Positions 39,201 through 46,593 of a stretch of 64,000 bases of DNA are shown piece by piece. Made by a program: the position numbers and the translations under genes. A model generated the notes under the pieces. That model was not told where the DNA came from, ran no database searches, and saw only the letters and a program-made list of their open reading frames with translations. Positions within the stretch are counted from its first letter, which is position 1. Every line of letters starts with the position of its first letter. This stretch comes from Icerya purchasi (Eukaryota; Arthropoda; Insecta; Hemiptera; Monophlebidae), in assembly GCA_039619475.1 (NCBI GenBank), contig CM077116.1, positions 1,736,001 to 1,800,000 of the forward strand, written 5' to 3'.

Positions 39201-42200
39201 TAAAAAGATCTCCCATCTTTTTACAAAATTTGATGCTACAATGAAACATTTAGGTTTATTGAATTTATTTTTGTTTATGAAAACACTGAAATATATGCGT
39301 ATAATTTTAAATGCGCGAATATAAATCAAAGCAAATAAAATGAAATAACATAAAATAGAAATTGGACGGAAAAATTTAGAAAAAAAAAACGATGAAAATA
39401 ATCGCAAAAGATTTAAATGGAAATATGATATTGCAATAAATTAAAGAATACAAAAATTTTAACAGATAGTTAAAGAAATATATATTTTTATTAATTTATG
39501 TGTTGCTATTTAGTTATGTAACATATTTGATTCTCTCGTTGTACGATATTTATATATTCATACTAATTATTCCCGCTACGCGGTTTGTTATCTACTCCTC
39601 TACTTTTCGGAAATTTCCGGTGCTGTTGAATTTAATTTTTTTTAAATATTGAACGTCAGCACTACTGAGTGATATAAATTGAGAGATACAACAAAAAGAT
39701 GAACTTCCAATTAAAAAAAATGTTACAGAATGTATATATTCGATTTTTTCTATACAGTTCGTTAAATAAAGGTCGGATTATTCACTTTTTTGTATACATA
39801 TGTAAAAAAATAAATGATGATTAAATTTATATCAGCGTGGAGCCGATCCTAGTGATCGCGAAGGAAAACGGCTGCTATTTCTCGTGAACATTTTAACAGA
39901 AAAGAAAAAGTTAAATGAGTCTATTTATTCTAACTAAAAAAATTATTCAATTTTGGTTCCAAAAAAAATTATTCAATTTTGGTTCCAAAAAAAAAAAAAA
40001 AGGTCAATTACGGTTACGGCGATTTCGAATATTATACTTACAGTGTGTTCTTTTGAAAATGAATTACAGTCGATTACGATAAGGACAAAATTAATACACG
40101 TTAAGACGACAGTTTAGTGAGATACGGACTGCGTTAAAACGATTTTATAATAATACCGAACAGATGGAAAGAAAATTAAACATTCAAGGGAATTTGCAAC
40201 TTCGTTACCCCGAAAGTAGGAGATTTTACATCTAATGTACTCGCACCTTAATGCTACCCGATAGAGATAACGGCAAAGTCACGCCGTATTAGCTACTCAT
40301 TCAACTGATGTGTAACTATTTGCAAAAATACATAATGTCGATTTCCAGCCAAGCGCGCAAAGATTCTATTTATTTTTCAAGTCAAACTAATCATACGATT
40401 GGATCACGGGAATATTCGGTTTCGGTGTGACCTTGATACGCTTTAGCAGCTAGAACATATAGAATATTCCAGGGATTAGAAAAAAGCGAAAATATAGCTA
40501 AAATTAATTTTAAATCGAATATTTCTAAAAGATAGCGCCAAAAGAACCGAATCCGTATCATTATTTTATAGTTTTTATGTTTTATCTGAAAAGGGAAAAA
40601 ACATGAATTTCTTATTCGTAAATTACAATATATAATAAAATAATAAACGATTATAACAGCCCCAAAAGTACAGATTTTGTTTAAAATTAAAACCGACAGT
40701 TTCGGATACGTTTTGTGTATATCATTAATCATCGAGTAGAATATAAGATTTCAAAATGGAACATTAGGTTATAATGCTTAAGTTGTTTTTGTGCATTCAT
40801 TTTTTTTAAACCTTCGCATTTTCTCCGATTTTTTCATATTCTTTTTAAAATTGTTTTTAAATTTGCACTACGCTAATAAGTTTTAAAACTTTACAGAAGG
40901 ACGTTGGCGGTGTTTTTCGTATCAGCAGTTTGGCATGGAGTACATGCCGGTTATCATTTAAGTTTACTATCCGTTCCATTTTATTTGATCGTTGAGGACA
41001 TGTACGAGTACAGATTTCGGTATAATTGCGAAACTATTTCCGTAAGTAATAACTTATAGTTCTGTTCGCGAAAATTAATTTTCAACTGAACAGTGATTTT
41101 TTCTTATGCATGCGCGATCAAAGATTGATTTAAAACTAATCGCTAATTTCTTATTCCGCGAACGCAAATATGCCAAAAGTTAAATAAGTTTTGTTATTAT
41201 AATTCTGATTTCAATTTTTATATATAATATCTTTCAAAAAAATCCGCACGAGTAAGAAATTTCGTTATCTGACACTGTAGAGGCAATAAAGAACACATTG
41301 AAAAATGAAAAAAAAACTTCTCTGAATAGTATAACATCACAGCCTTACAAATCACATAATAAGAAAATAATATCGCGAGAAAAATACCAAAAAAAAAAAA
41401 ATTTAATTACGTTGTTTGTGACTAAATTAAAAAGATATAACCATTTAATATAACGATATCAATTAATTTTGAGTCTGCTGTAAGTTAATCTTCAACTCCG
41501 AATGAAGTTCCTTTCGCCAGATGATCGAAATTAATTGTAATCTGACCAGGATGTATAAATAAATATATTCGAAACTAATTTCAATAACTTACATGTATTA
41601 TTCGATAAATGTATACAATCTGATCGTAATCAGGAACGTAATTATAAAAACAATATCAGTATCTCTTGAACAGTAAAAAATGTTATATACTTTATATATT
41701 TACGTATCATTATATCTTTCTCAATTCTGGACAATTAATTATAGCACATGTATTTCTTTTGAATAACGTAAAAGTAACAGAAGTAGTAATAATAAAAATT
41801 AGAATACGACGAGTTCAGTGGCATAAAAAATATAAAATCCAGTAATAATAATCAAATTCGCATCATACAAAGAAAAAGCACAAGCCAGAAATAATAATAA
41901 AATTCGCATTATTCGATACACACAGCCTCTTAGTTGATAAGTAAAGCAGCCTGCGATCGAAAGTAACCCTGAACTATTTCGCTGTTGATCAACACGATTC
42001 GCAGAGTAATTCTCCTTAATGCTAAGAATGTGTGCCATTACAATATAAAGCAAATGAAAAAATCGTCGCTCAAAAAGATCCACACTATGATGAAAGATGA
42101 GAAAACCCGCGCGTTGTAGCGACATGGGAACAGGGATGACTCATTTTTGTACCGCAGATAGCTTGCAACGATCAAAATGCATTACATCTGGGCAAAAAAC

Positions 42201-44864
42201 ACATGCCAGTGCATTTGCGTATGTAAATCATGCGGTCTTTGTTCTTTTCATCAAAGTGCTTCCTGTACAAATGTAAAATGGCCAATACACGTCTACAAAG
42301 AAGATCCAACCAGTAATTTGGTATCATACGAAGGGTAAGTCTGAAGGAAAAATATGCACGATCTTAAATATGAAACGTCGAACCGTATACGACATTTTGA
42401 AGCGATATAAAGACGAAAATAGGACTTAAAACTTAGTCTTGATCGTCCAAAGGTTCTAACACCGCACGAGGAACGCCTGATTGTCCATAAAATAAAGAAA
42501 AATGTCAGATTGAGTGTTCCAAAGATTGCCAGTGAACTGTTTGTAGAGTGTCAAAAAAAAATCAGATGTGAAACGATGCGATCATGTTTCGAAGCCGAGT
42601 ACGTATTGGGAGAACGTCATTTTCGCCGATGAAAGCAAGTTCAATGTTTTTGGTTCAGGTGGACGTTGTATGATCTAGCGTAGGCTAAACAAAGAAATGA
42701 ATCATCGTAATCTGAAACCTACAGGAAAGCACGTTAGAGGCAGACTAATCGTTTTAGGACTATGTATTTTTTCATGGTGTAGGCGAATTAATATTTATAT
42801 CGATGGTATTCTACATTCTTGTCGCTATTTGAAAGCCAATTTGCGCAAAATTGCCACGTCAATGGCCATCTTGCATTAATTTAAATAGTATGGGGATAAT
42901 GATCCTAGACATCGAGCTCGCATTATGCAAGAATGGCAGCTCTGCCAATTCCCGAAAGTGGCCATGCTCCTCCTCAGTCACCAAATCTAAATATTATTGA
43001 AAATTTATGACCGTCGGGTTCATCAGACACCGGTTGCTTTTAAGATAGAGCTCAAAAAATGACTTGAAGAGAGGTGGATGAAGCTGGACACAGAATACAT
43101 ACGTAAACTTGTCGGCGATATATCAAATCGGTTACAATGCGTTATTGACCAAAAAGAATATTCAGCAAGATCCTAGTTTAGTTTTTTGTAACCTAACCTC
43201 TAGTGCGCTTTTCCCTCACATTTTCGCTTTTGAGCGATGATATTTTTTATTTTCTTTTACACAAGTCCCCCCCCCCCTTTTTTTTTATGTATAATATTTT
43301 GATTTCCTGTTAATTTTATTATATCAACATTCACGAAGAAATTTCAGAATGTGTATCCATCGCGAATGTTTAATACTGTGTAGGTATCTGTATACCTACC
43401 TTTGTATATATAAATTGGACACTCGGTTTGTTAACTACGTTGTGTGTTAATAATGTTTCATAAAAGAATTTATTTTATTACAATATTTTAAAAAGTTAAA
43501 TTACACGGAAATTATTAAACAAATACGCAGCAGGAGTTTCTATTGTTGTTCTTGGAAATACTCGTATTTATATTTAATTCTTGAAGTTCTTTCAACGACT
43601 GTAGTTTATATATATGGGTGTGTGTGTGTGTGGGAGAAGGAGAGGGATCTTTTATTATTTCATAATAATAGTTTTCTAGTTGTTAAATATGACGGATATA
43701 ATGGCTGTGTTTCAGTGGACATATGTGGAAACGTTTTAACGAAGAAGCTTTTTTAGTATGATTCATGTTCTACGATTCATAAAAATCTAACAAAGAAATA
43801 AATCAGGTTAACTTCTGGAACTAAAAAATGCATTATAATTTCTTTTCCTGTTTTTTTTTTTTCTTTTTGTAACTCCTTGGGAGGATTTAAAGCGGATTTG
43901 AGCAAAAAGCAAGTGCTTGGGAGTTGTGTTACTATTTTTAAAAATCTTTAGAAATTTGGGTTGAATTTTAATTCTGAAATTCACGAAATAAATATTTTTA
44001 GCAATTTTTAATTACATTTTAAGTGCTTTTTGAGGCCAAATATTTTTGGGAGCCCCCATTGCTTTGAAAACTCTGAAAAATCTTGTGGTAATTAAAATAC
44101 ATAACATTATATTTTTTGTAAATGATTTTTTGTAAGCTTTTATACGGCTCTGGAAAATTGAAATTGGTATTAAAAATTTTTAAAAATTCAAATATGTTTT
44201 TTATGCTCTTTAACCTCTAACAAGGATTTTTCAAAAAAATTCGACAAATGACAGAGGTATTTTTAACAAAAGGAATAATCACTAAAATAAATTTACTGGG
44301 CACCCGTGCGGGGTCTTAGGGAGCTGAAATTCGTAAAAAATATTTCTGTGATCATACTCTACAAGAGAGTACTTCGATTGCCGTAGAGATACTTTTAACC
44401 ATCCTTACAGGCTAGATGCTTTAAAAGCGCGCAAATAATATTTAATCTAAAAAGAAAAATGTGAAAAAATAAACATCCAATTACATTTTTTTTTAATTAT
44501 GTAACCTTTTGTTAGATTTTGTTTAATTGGTCGTATCTTAGTGGTAAAATTTTAAAATATATTACGTTGACTCCATTGTTTTGCAAATATACGAATAATA
44601 TGATCTAACTTTTTTTTCTTCTTCTTTTTTTTTTTCTCGTAGAAACAGATGAAATGGATGTTTATATTATACATTTTGAAGATGTTTCAATTGTCATGGT
44701 TCGGAGTCGCCTTCCAACTTTTGTACGTCGAAGACATTTTAAAATACTGGCGGTCTGTTTACATATTTCCTTACATTATTCAAATTATAATGTTGGTTTA
44801 CATATATTTCTACGATGTAACTAGGAAGAAAAAAGAGAATACATGCGGAAATACGCAGCAGTAA
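11994..44864 (+). CDS. MBOAT7: Lysophospholipid acyltransferase 7 (MBOAT7/LPIAT1), complete, eight coding exons
   Basis: Multi-pass endoplasmic reticulum acyltransferase that transfers polyunsaturated acyl chains, notably arachidonoyl, to lysophosphatidylinositol (Drosophila orthologue farjavit). Coding exons 11994-12217, 17036-17162, 17880-18042, 27822-27973, 32257-32471, 38650-38832, 40897-41041 and 44643-44864 join in frame with GT-AG borders to 476 residues, close to the 472 of human MBOAT7. Conserved blocks: TGPYYTYRTYWDLY (about 171-184), DAFYEECSFLYRLFYMYPAF (227-246), SECVCTMAGLGLYP, MRYWNMTVQYWLA with catalytic-type Asn334, WHGVHAGYHLS with catalytic-type His368, and DILKYWRSVY near the C-terminus. 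Hydrophobic segments recur throughout. ATG 11994 is chosen because it gives the family's short N-terminus ahead of the first membrane segment. No stop or frameshift despite heavily transposon-filled introns. Confidence 0.96.
12218..13620. other. MBOAT7 intron 1, left part
   Basis: AT-rich intron without recognisable gene or element; the foldback element begins just after it. Confidence 0.6.
13630..15517 (+). mobile_element. Foldback DNA transposon with about 500-bp terminal inverted repeats
   Basis: The sequence from about 13630 to 14130 recurs inverted from about 15517 to 15018, well conserved apart from scattered substitutions. Shared landmarks are the AAACTTTCGGGTCGTAA block, the AACAACGCCAGGTAAAAGC block (as seen on the right arm) and the GATACGGGTTTG block. 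The central 900 bases hold a plus-strand frame ending at 14701. Outer borders are uncertain by about 10 bases; a TTAAT string flanks both sides (13618 and 15525) but the first bases inside do not match well, so I do not claim it as a target duplication. Confidence 0.75.
14072..14701 (+). CDS. Transposon-encoded protein, C-terminal part, SDG...KN / GKGxCDGxGG type
   Basis: A 209-codon frame; about the first 20 codons lie inside the left inverted repeat, so ATG 14072 is probably not the real start. From about residue 75 it reads YITIVSDGTTDHFKNRFQFF, then FSVTGNGKGACDGIGGLLH, a region with NNAEDFVKRVN, and a basic end. SDGxxxxxKN followed by GKGxxDGxGG is typical of an uncharacterised family found in many arthropod and cnidarian genomes, probably an RNase H-like transposase whose first Asp is in SDG. 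I cannot assign a superfamily. The upstream catalytic part seems missing or spliced from elsewhere. AATAAA follows at about 14852. Confidence 0.6.
   Translation: MAMCHFYSFGRYGFVKKIIFSCVRSICDICKPQYSYCKRLPPSSNFSIKCHKLHSIVPKYGTRVYLRRLCSRIDKKNYITIVSDGTTDHFKNRFQFFELGSELHEAKWIFSVTGNGKGACDGIGGLLHYATTHKLSSSPNECINNAEDFVKRVNKYSCKISLNAEELQKFRPEKAEEWKKVRSIHGIRDSHIWRVIRETDVEGNVNKET
15518..17035. other. MBOAT7 intron 1, right part
   Basis: AT-rich intron; nothing recognised beyond homopolymer runs and the exon 2 acceptor. Confidence 0.6.
17036..17162 (+). CDS. MBOAT7: MBOAT7 coding exon 2
   Basis: Residues 75-117, YCHIISFTFAFLYLTFF and the PPPHTNLIQMILTLK block that aligns with the family's TNAVQLLLTLK. 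Acceptor TTCCAG, donor AAG/GTACAT. Confidence 0.93.
17163..17879. other. MBOAT7 intron 2
   Basis: About 0.7 kb of AT-rich sequence. No repeat or gene recognised. Confidence 0.7.
17880..18042 (+). CDS. MBOAT7: MBOAT7 coding exon 3
   Basis: Residues 118-172, LVGLAFEVHD, a hydrophilic loop, then FHYAFCYVGVLTG. Acceptor TTTTCAG, donor ACCG/GTAATA with one base of the Gly codon left for exon 4. Confidence 0.94.
18043..19615. other. MBOAT7 intron 3, left part
   Basis: No gene. Only AT-rich sequence with short A or T runs. Confidence 0.6.
19620..20057 (+). repeat. LTR-like dispersed repeat, copy A
   Basis: Shares ordered blocks with 25260-25720 and the inverse of 29930-30365: GCTCTGAAGA-like start with GTACAAAATTCA, a GATTGGTTG ... 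CAATAA CCAAT-type inverted pair (19768-19803), AACCGGTT, and an end with TATAATAAAATTATA (polyadenylation-like). This is the most diverged of the three copies. The signals fit an LTR promoter and polyadenylation region, but no target duplication or internal genes were found. Confidence 0.5.
20406..20674 (-). repeat. tRNA-derived SINE with TTTAC tail and target duplication
   Basis: On the minus strand the 5' end carries an A-box-like TAGCCTAGTAGTTAAGGTGC and a B box GGGTTCGAGACGT, i.e. an RNA polymerase III promoter of tRNA origin. The 3' end reads CACAATCCCAACACCC then GGTATGGGACTTACTTTACT. A 13-bp target duplication with one mismatch flanks it (20393-20405 GAAGTTTTTGGTA and 20675-20687 GAAGGTTTTGGTA). 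It interrupts the hAT relic. Confidence 0.8.
20974..21913 (-). mobile_element. Internally deleted mariner element
   Basis: About 35-bp terminal inverted repeats (GAGGGTCGGCTGAAAAGTAA on the left, GAGGGTAGGTTGAAAAGTAA inverted on the right) flanked by TA at 20972-20973 and 21914-21915. At 940 bp it is shorter than a full mariner (about 1.3 kb). It lies inside the hAT relic, so it inserted later. Confidence 0.85.
21406..21750 (-). pseudogene. Mariner transposase, N-terminal HTH domain with deleted centre
   Basis: The minus-strand frame reads KVTPTEIYRRLKEVYGD (first helix-turn-helix), DETRSGRPILVTNNKHRKLV (GRP linker), RRITQQRIANHVGISKELV (second helix-turn-helix), then breaks after IIEQL. Below it, in other frames, the C-terminal part continues: HPPYSPDLAPYDFYLF (about 21310-21265, holding the third catalytic Asp) and a YVSLNDDYVEK-like end near 21110. 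The first two catalytic Asp blocks are missing, so the copy is non-autonomous. Confidence 0.75.
22360..24700. other. MBOAT7 intron 3, middle part
   Basis: No gene or named repeat recognised. 23840-24080 is slightly less AT-rich but gives no coherent frame. Confidence 0.5.
24750..25720 (+). repeat. LTR-like dispersed repeat with upstream coding-like part, copy B
   Basis: The right half (25290-25720) has a TATAAATATAAACGAGCGG TATA-type block (25376-25394), a near-perfect inverted CCAAT pair ATTGGTTG ... CAACCAAT (25410-25438), AACCGGTTCGATTTTCCG, and a TATAATAAA end. The left half (24750-25290) has broken coding-like sequence (for example NDWKPNAGKNRF) shared with copy C. The layout suggests the 3' end of an LTR retroelement: last coding part followed by LTR. 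No reverse transcriptase or integrase domain is visible, so the family is not assigned. Confidence 0.5.
25725..27820. other. MBOAT7 intron 3, right part
   Basis: AT-rich, nothing recognised other than the AT microsatellite. Confidence 0.6.
26097..26124. repeat. (AT)n microsatellite
   Basis: Uninterrupted alternating AT run, followed by GGGGGTGG. Confidence 0.9.
27822..27973 (+). CDS. MBOAT7: MBOAT7 coding exon 4
   Basis: Residues 172-222, PYYTYRTYWDLYH (family signature GPFFRYRTYxDW) then a hydrophobic segment PLFLFLYLCTDWAFPL. Acceptor TTACAG, donor ACG/GTATGC. Confidence 0.95.
27974..29915. other. MBOAT7 intron 4, left part
   Basis: No gene or repeat family recognised; T-rich runs at about 29266 and 29410. 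Confidence 0.6.
29925..30640 (-). repeat. LTR-like dispersed repeat with coding-like part, copy C
   Basis: Inverse-orientation relative of copy B. On the minus strand, a coding-like part near 30590-30400 (SLDDWKPNAAEIC, RQETNDQNERGDRLMRATLK, a 61-codon frame ending at 30404) is followed by AATATAAATATAAACGAGCGG (30280-30260), a decayed CCAAT inverted pair, TCGATTTTCCGTGATTCGG, and TATAATAAAATTATATA near 29965. Same block order as copy B, which supports a real repeat family. No conserved enzyme motif is visible. Confidence 0.55.
30940..31500 (+). pseudogene. pogo/Tigger-type (DDE_1) transposase relic
   Basis: Degenerate translation across frames follows the catalytic core of pogo-type transposases: TPEENFPNGIIVHIKEKEW (31010-31072), a KKKFISFG block that aligns with the LLVLD region holding the second acidic residue, LANVPGGLTKIV (about 31228-31266, the family's VIPGGLTSxLQPLDV), a VSVNKLF equivalent, and a remnant of the C-terminal IRKSF block near 31436. 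Multiple stops; first catalytic block not found. Confidence 0.6.
31510..32256. other. MBOAT7 intron 4, right part
   Basis: AT-rich with nothing recognised. Confidence 0.6.
32257..32471 (+). CDS. MBOAT7: MBOAT7 coding exon 5
   Basis: Residues 223-294, SDAFYEECSFLYRLFYMYPA, FRLRMYIGLTLSECVCTMAG and the PRPGSGPS loop. Acceptor TTTTAG, donor CC/GTAAGT. Confidence 0.95.
32555..32740. repeat. Dispersed repeat, long copy, with hammerhead-like 3' block
   Basis: AAGCATGATGTTTCATGCGC through TATGTTAAGTTAACGATAAC matches 57285-57345. The inserted part of this copy (about 32640-32720), read on the minus strand, has ATCATGAAGACTTCGAAACG, which resembles a Penelope-type hammerhead with a degraded CUGAUGA. 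Confidence 0.45.
32800..33400. repeat. Degenerate tandem repeat, period about 276 bp
   Basis: CAAATAGCGATCTTTC recurs at 32818 and 33094, and the flanking order (CATGTCCGAGAA / CATATGCTCGGGG, TTAGAAACCCGG, CAAACTAGA AAATATA GGGGA) repeats with it. A third, shortened unit starts near 33312 (CACATGCCCGGAAAAAC). No coding frame. Confidence 0.75.
33743..33922. repeat. Long near-perfect hairpin (MITE-like)
   Basis: Left arm from GGAACACAATTTAC through CTTACACTTACTATCATCAG and right arm CTGATGGTGGTAAGTGTAAG through GTAAATTATGTTCC pair over roughly 70 bases with a short bulge and a loop of about 10 bases near 33815. No gene inside. Confidence 0.75.
33925..35720. other. MBOAT7 intron 5, middle part
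   Basis: No gene. Notable only for a G run at 34437-34448 and a long T run at 35098-35121. Confidence 0.6.
35727..36540 (+). pseudogene. Mariner element, 3'-truncated, with transposase relic
   Basis: The left end GAGGTGTGGCGATTAAATAA follows a TA and is a mariner-type terminus. Broken frames give an N-terminal helix-turn-helix block (CLVLLKDIYGEICRSRARIF, about 35970), WHKRFSEG and SVKDDQHPGHPVTVST (about 36040-36120), RLSLQLIAEMVRVDKKTV (36160-36213), ILHDDLNMTKICAKLVPKKL (about 36222-36280), a VITCDET block holding the first catalytic Asp (about 36370), and FFDINGIVH with the second Asp region (about 36500). It ends about 36540; the last catalytic block and right terminus are missing. Confidence 0.75.
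36600..37440 (+). pseudogene. Non-LTR retrotransposon relic, RNase H and C-terminal region
   Basis: LLWIPSHSSIFGNEVTDCLA at about 36860-36922 matches the WIPSHxGIxGNExAD core of LINE-encoded RNase H domains (catalytic His and Asp region). Downstream, RRSVVISIIRLRS (about 37100-37140) fits the basic block before the C-terminal zinc knuckle of I/R1-type LINEs. Heavily broken, and the reverse transcriptase part is absent. Confidence 0.5.
37478..37985 (-). repeat. Palindromic tRNA-derived SINE with 11-bp target duplication
   Basis: Flanked by a perfect 11-bp direct repeat ATGAGTATACT (37467-37477 and 37986-37996). On the minus strand a tRNA-like head has an A-box-like TAGACTAGTTGCTAGAGCGC and B box GGGTTCGATCCC (about 37838-37785), later GGCAATGGCAAACCACC, and an (AAG)n end. 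The outer about 155 bases on each side, including CGCAGGTGTA and the GGAACTG start of a second decayed head, are inverted copies. The structure looks like two SINE heads joined in inverse orientation. Confidence 0.65.
37997..38649. other. MBOAT7 intron 5, right part
   Basis: AT-rich intron with a T run at 38353-38372. No gene recognised. Confidence 0.6.
38650..38832 (+). CDS. MBOAT7: MBOAT7 coding exon 6, catalytic Asn
   Basis: Residues 294-355, FECIHNID then MRYWNMTVQYWLATYVY. Asn334 in RYWNMTVQ is the MBOAT active-site asparagine by position. Acceptor TTACAG, donor AT/GTAATT. Confidence 0.95.
38833..40896. other. MBOAT7 intron 6
   Basis: No gene. Includes a perfect short tandem duplication of TTATTCAATTTTGGTTCC with A-rich spacers at about 39943-39986. 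A minus-strand frame of 113 codons (40391-40732) has no recognisable domain. Confidence 0.6.
40897..41041 (+). CDS. MBOAT7: MBOAT7 coding exon 7, catalytic His
   Basis: Residues 355-403, SAVWHGVHAGYHLSLLSVPF. His368 lies 34 residues after Asn334, matching the family's Asn-His spacing. Acceptor TTACAG, donor TCC/GTAAGT. Confidence 0.95.
41042..42280. other. MBOAT7 intron 7, left part
   Basis: No recognised gene. A 108-codon minus frame (41799-42125) shows no family motif. Confidence 0.55.
42290..43180 (+). pseudogene. Tc1-like transposase relic
   Basis: Blocks in order over changing frames: RRTVYDILKRYKDENR (helix-turn-helix, 42373-42420), RPKVLTPHEERLIVHKI and VRLSVPKIASEL (42448-42540), YWENVIFADESKFNVFGSGG with the first catalytic Asp (42604-42663), GKHVRGRLIVLGLC (42724-42765), DNDPRHRA with the second Asp (42896-42922), and PPQSPNLNIIENL with the final acidic residue (42970-43008). 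Internal stops make it inactive. It sits in MBOAT7 intron 7, same orientation. Confidence 0.85.
43190..44642. other. MBOAT7 intron 7, right part
   Basis: C run at 43267-43276 and a GT microsatellite at about 43616-43632. 43860-44300 reads like part of a noncoding repeat but has no second copy in the window. Confidence 0.5.
44643..44864 (+). CDS. MBOAT7: MBOAT7 coding exon 8 and stop
   Basis: Residues 404-476 and TAA at 44862-44864. Contains GVAFQLLYVEDILKYWRSVY, the last membrane segment and a short basic tail. Acceptor is a long T-rich tract ending CGTAG. Confidence 0.94.
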   Translation, partial: KQMKWMFILYILKMFQLSWFGVAFQLLYVEDILKYWRSVYIFPYIIQIIMLVYIYFYDVTRKKKENTCGNTQQ

Positions 44865-45031
44865 TAGTTTTCCATAATTCAAAAATCTCTTGTTTCTTGG
44901 TATAGCTCCATGACTTATTTATTATTCGGAATATCTTTTATTTATGAAAAGTATAAATTATAAAAAAAAAAAAAAAGTTATAATTAAATTTTCGTTATGT
45001 TAATGTATTTGTATATATATGTGTGTATACT

Positions 45032-45037
45032 AATAAA
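45032..45037 (+). terminator. Polyadenylation signal of MBOAT7
   Basis: AATAAA about 170 bases after the stop codon, followed by a T/GT-rich stretch. First good hexamer downstream of the stop. Confidence 0.6.
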
Positions 45038-45039
45038 AT

Positions 45040-46590
45040 GTTCATATTTATTTGGTAAACTATATCTTTTTTTTTATCATTAAAAATTTCGGTATTTTTT
45101 AACGCAGTTTTATTTTTCAAACTATGTGCAAAATAAATGAACGAGATCCGCCAAATTGGACTGATTGTAATTAAAATTAGACTACCGTTACTATTGAAAA
45201 ATATGTACGAGTTTGATATCTACACACGTAAACTTTAAGCGTATGTAAAATTATTAACTGATGTATCTTATTGATTTGCTAATAACTGTCGAACTACTGA
45301 AGCGATCATATTTTTAAATTTTAAGTTCTACGCAGTTAACAAACTTATATTAGTTACAATAATAAGAATAAATCATACAAGAATGCCTACGTAGGATCAT
45401 CAAGAATTCGACGAAGCTGCATAATGGATTCAGTGATAGATTCATTTTTAGTTTCACTTTAAACAAGTTTCCTATTTTCGGCATTGATATTGCATTATTC
45501 CAAAATTAAAATTAAGGCACCCATTTACAGGCAGCGGGTAGTTAGTCTTAACTAAAGATCGGACTCAGCACATGTAAATGCATTTTCGCAGTTTGATTGT
45601 CAGATGGTACAGAAGAAAGCGGTTGTTCATTATTTAAATATCGACTTCGGTGATACGTAATTGATGTAACGATTAATGTTGTATTGATGAGACAAGTGTA
45701 CTTATCAACCCGCTAGAAAGTGTAACCTGTTGCGAGCGAAACTGTTTACTACTTTGATACTATTAATTATGCGCACTGATAAAATGCAAGCGGAAACATA
45801 CAAGTCATATTAACAACACAGTTACCTTTCTACATTGGTCAAAACTTGAATTGCCACCACAACAATACAGTTCATCGTTATAATTATTCTAATAAATAGA
45901 GTTTAACAGACTTCCGAGTACGTTTAATTTTTTTTAGCTTATTAATACGGACGTTTACTGAATCGGAGTTGAACTTTATACCGATGAAAAGATCCTTACA
46001 CAGCATCCTTAAATTTTTCGTATTCTAATTCAGACACTGCTAAAGAAAAAGAACTAAATAAATCTAAGTTTTGTTTCTGCAACTGTAATACGAAATGCGG
46101 TTGTGTTTATAGCCATATTTGCGATATCTGTATTTTTGATGCTAATGAATTTTCTTTTCCTTTAGAGCTTTTCTATCGCAATCAAAATCTATGGGTAGCA
46201 TTTAAATCGCCAGAAAAAATATATCGAATTTTAAGGTAATATGGTGTGTTAATGATTTCAGCTAAACAGAAAATATATTTGCGGAATTGCGTGTACAGCG
46301 AAAATGTCAAATCTTCATTGTTTATATTTTACAGAATCTGTAATACATATATCGAATTTTATTGTTCGAATTTAGTACGAATATGTCATAAAATTGAAGC
46401 TTGCTAGATGAATGAGTAAGAAGAATGATTTTTTGTTATTGTTGCGTGAGAACTATTATTAAAGCTTACAAATTATTTAAAAGCGAGAAAGAAATAAAAA
46501 ACAAAAAATTATTCAACTGCCGAATTTTATCGAAAAAAGTAAATCTAAAGTAAAAATTAAGATGCGAATTCCAATATTTAAAGAGTATAA
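45040..46590. other. Intergenic, downstream of MBOAT7
   Basis: No gene or named repeat recognised. Confidence 0.6.
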
Positions 46591-46593
46591 TAG

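Noticed and set aside
40391..40732. 113-codon minus-strand frame in MBOAT7 intron 6
   Set aside because: AT-driven open frame, no domain, no splice context, inside an intron of a confidently built gene.
41799..42125. 108-codon minus-strand frame in MBOAT7 intron 7
   Set aside because: No recognisable motif; composition looks like intron.
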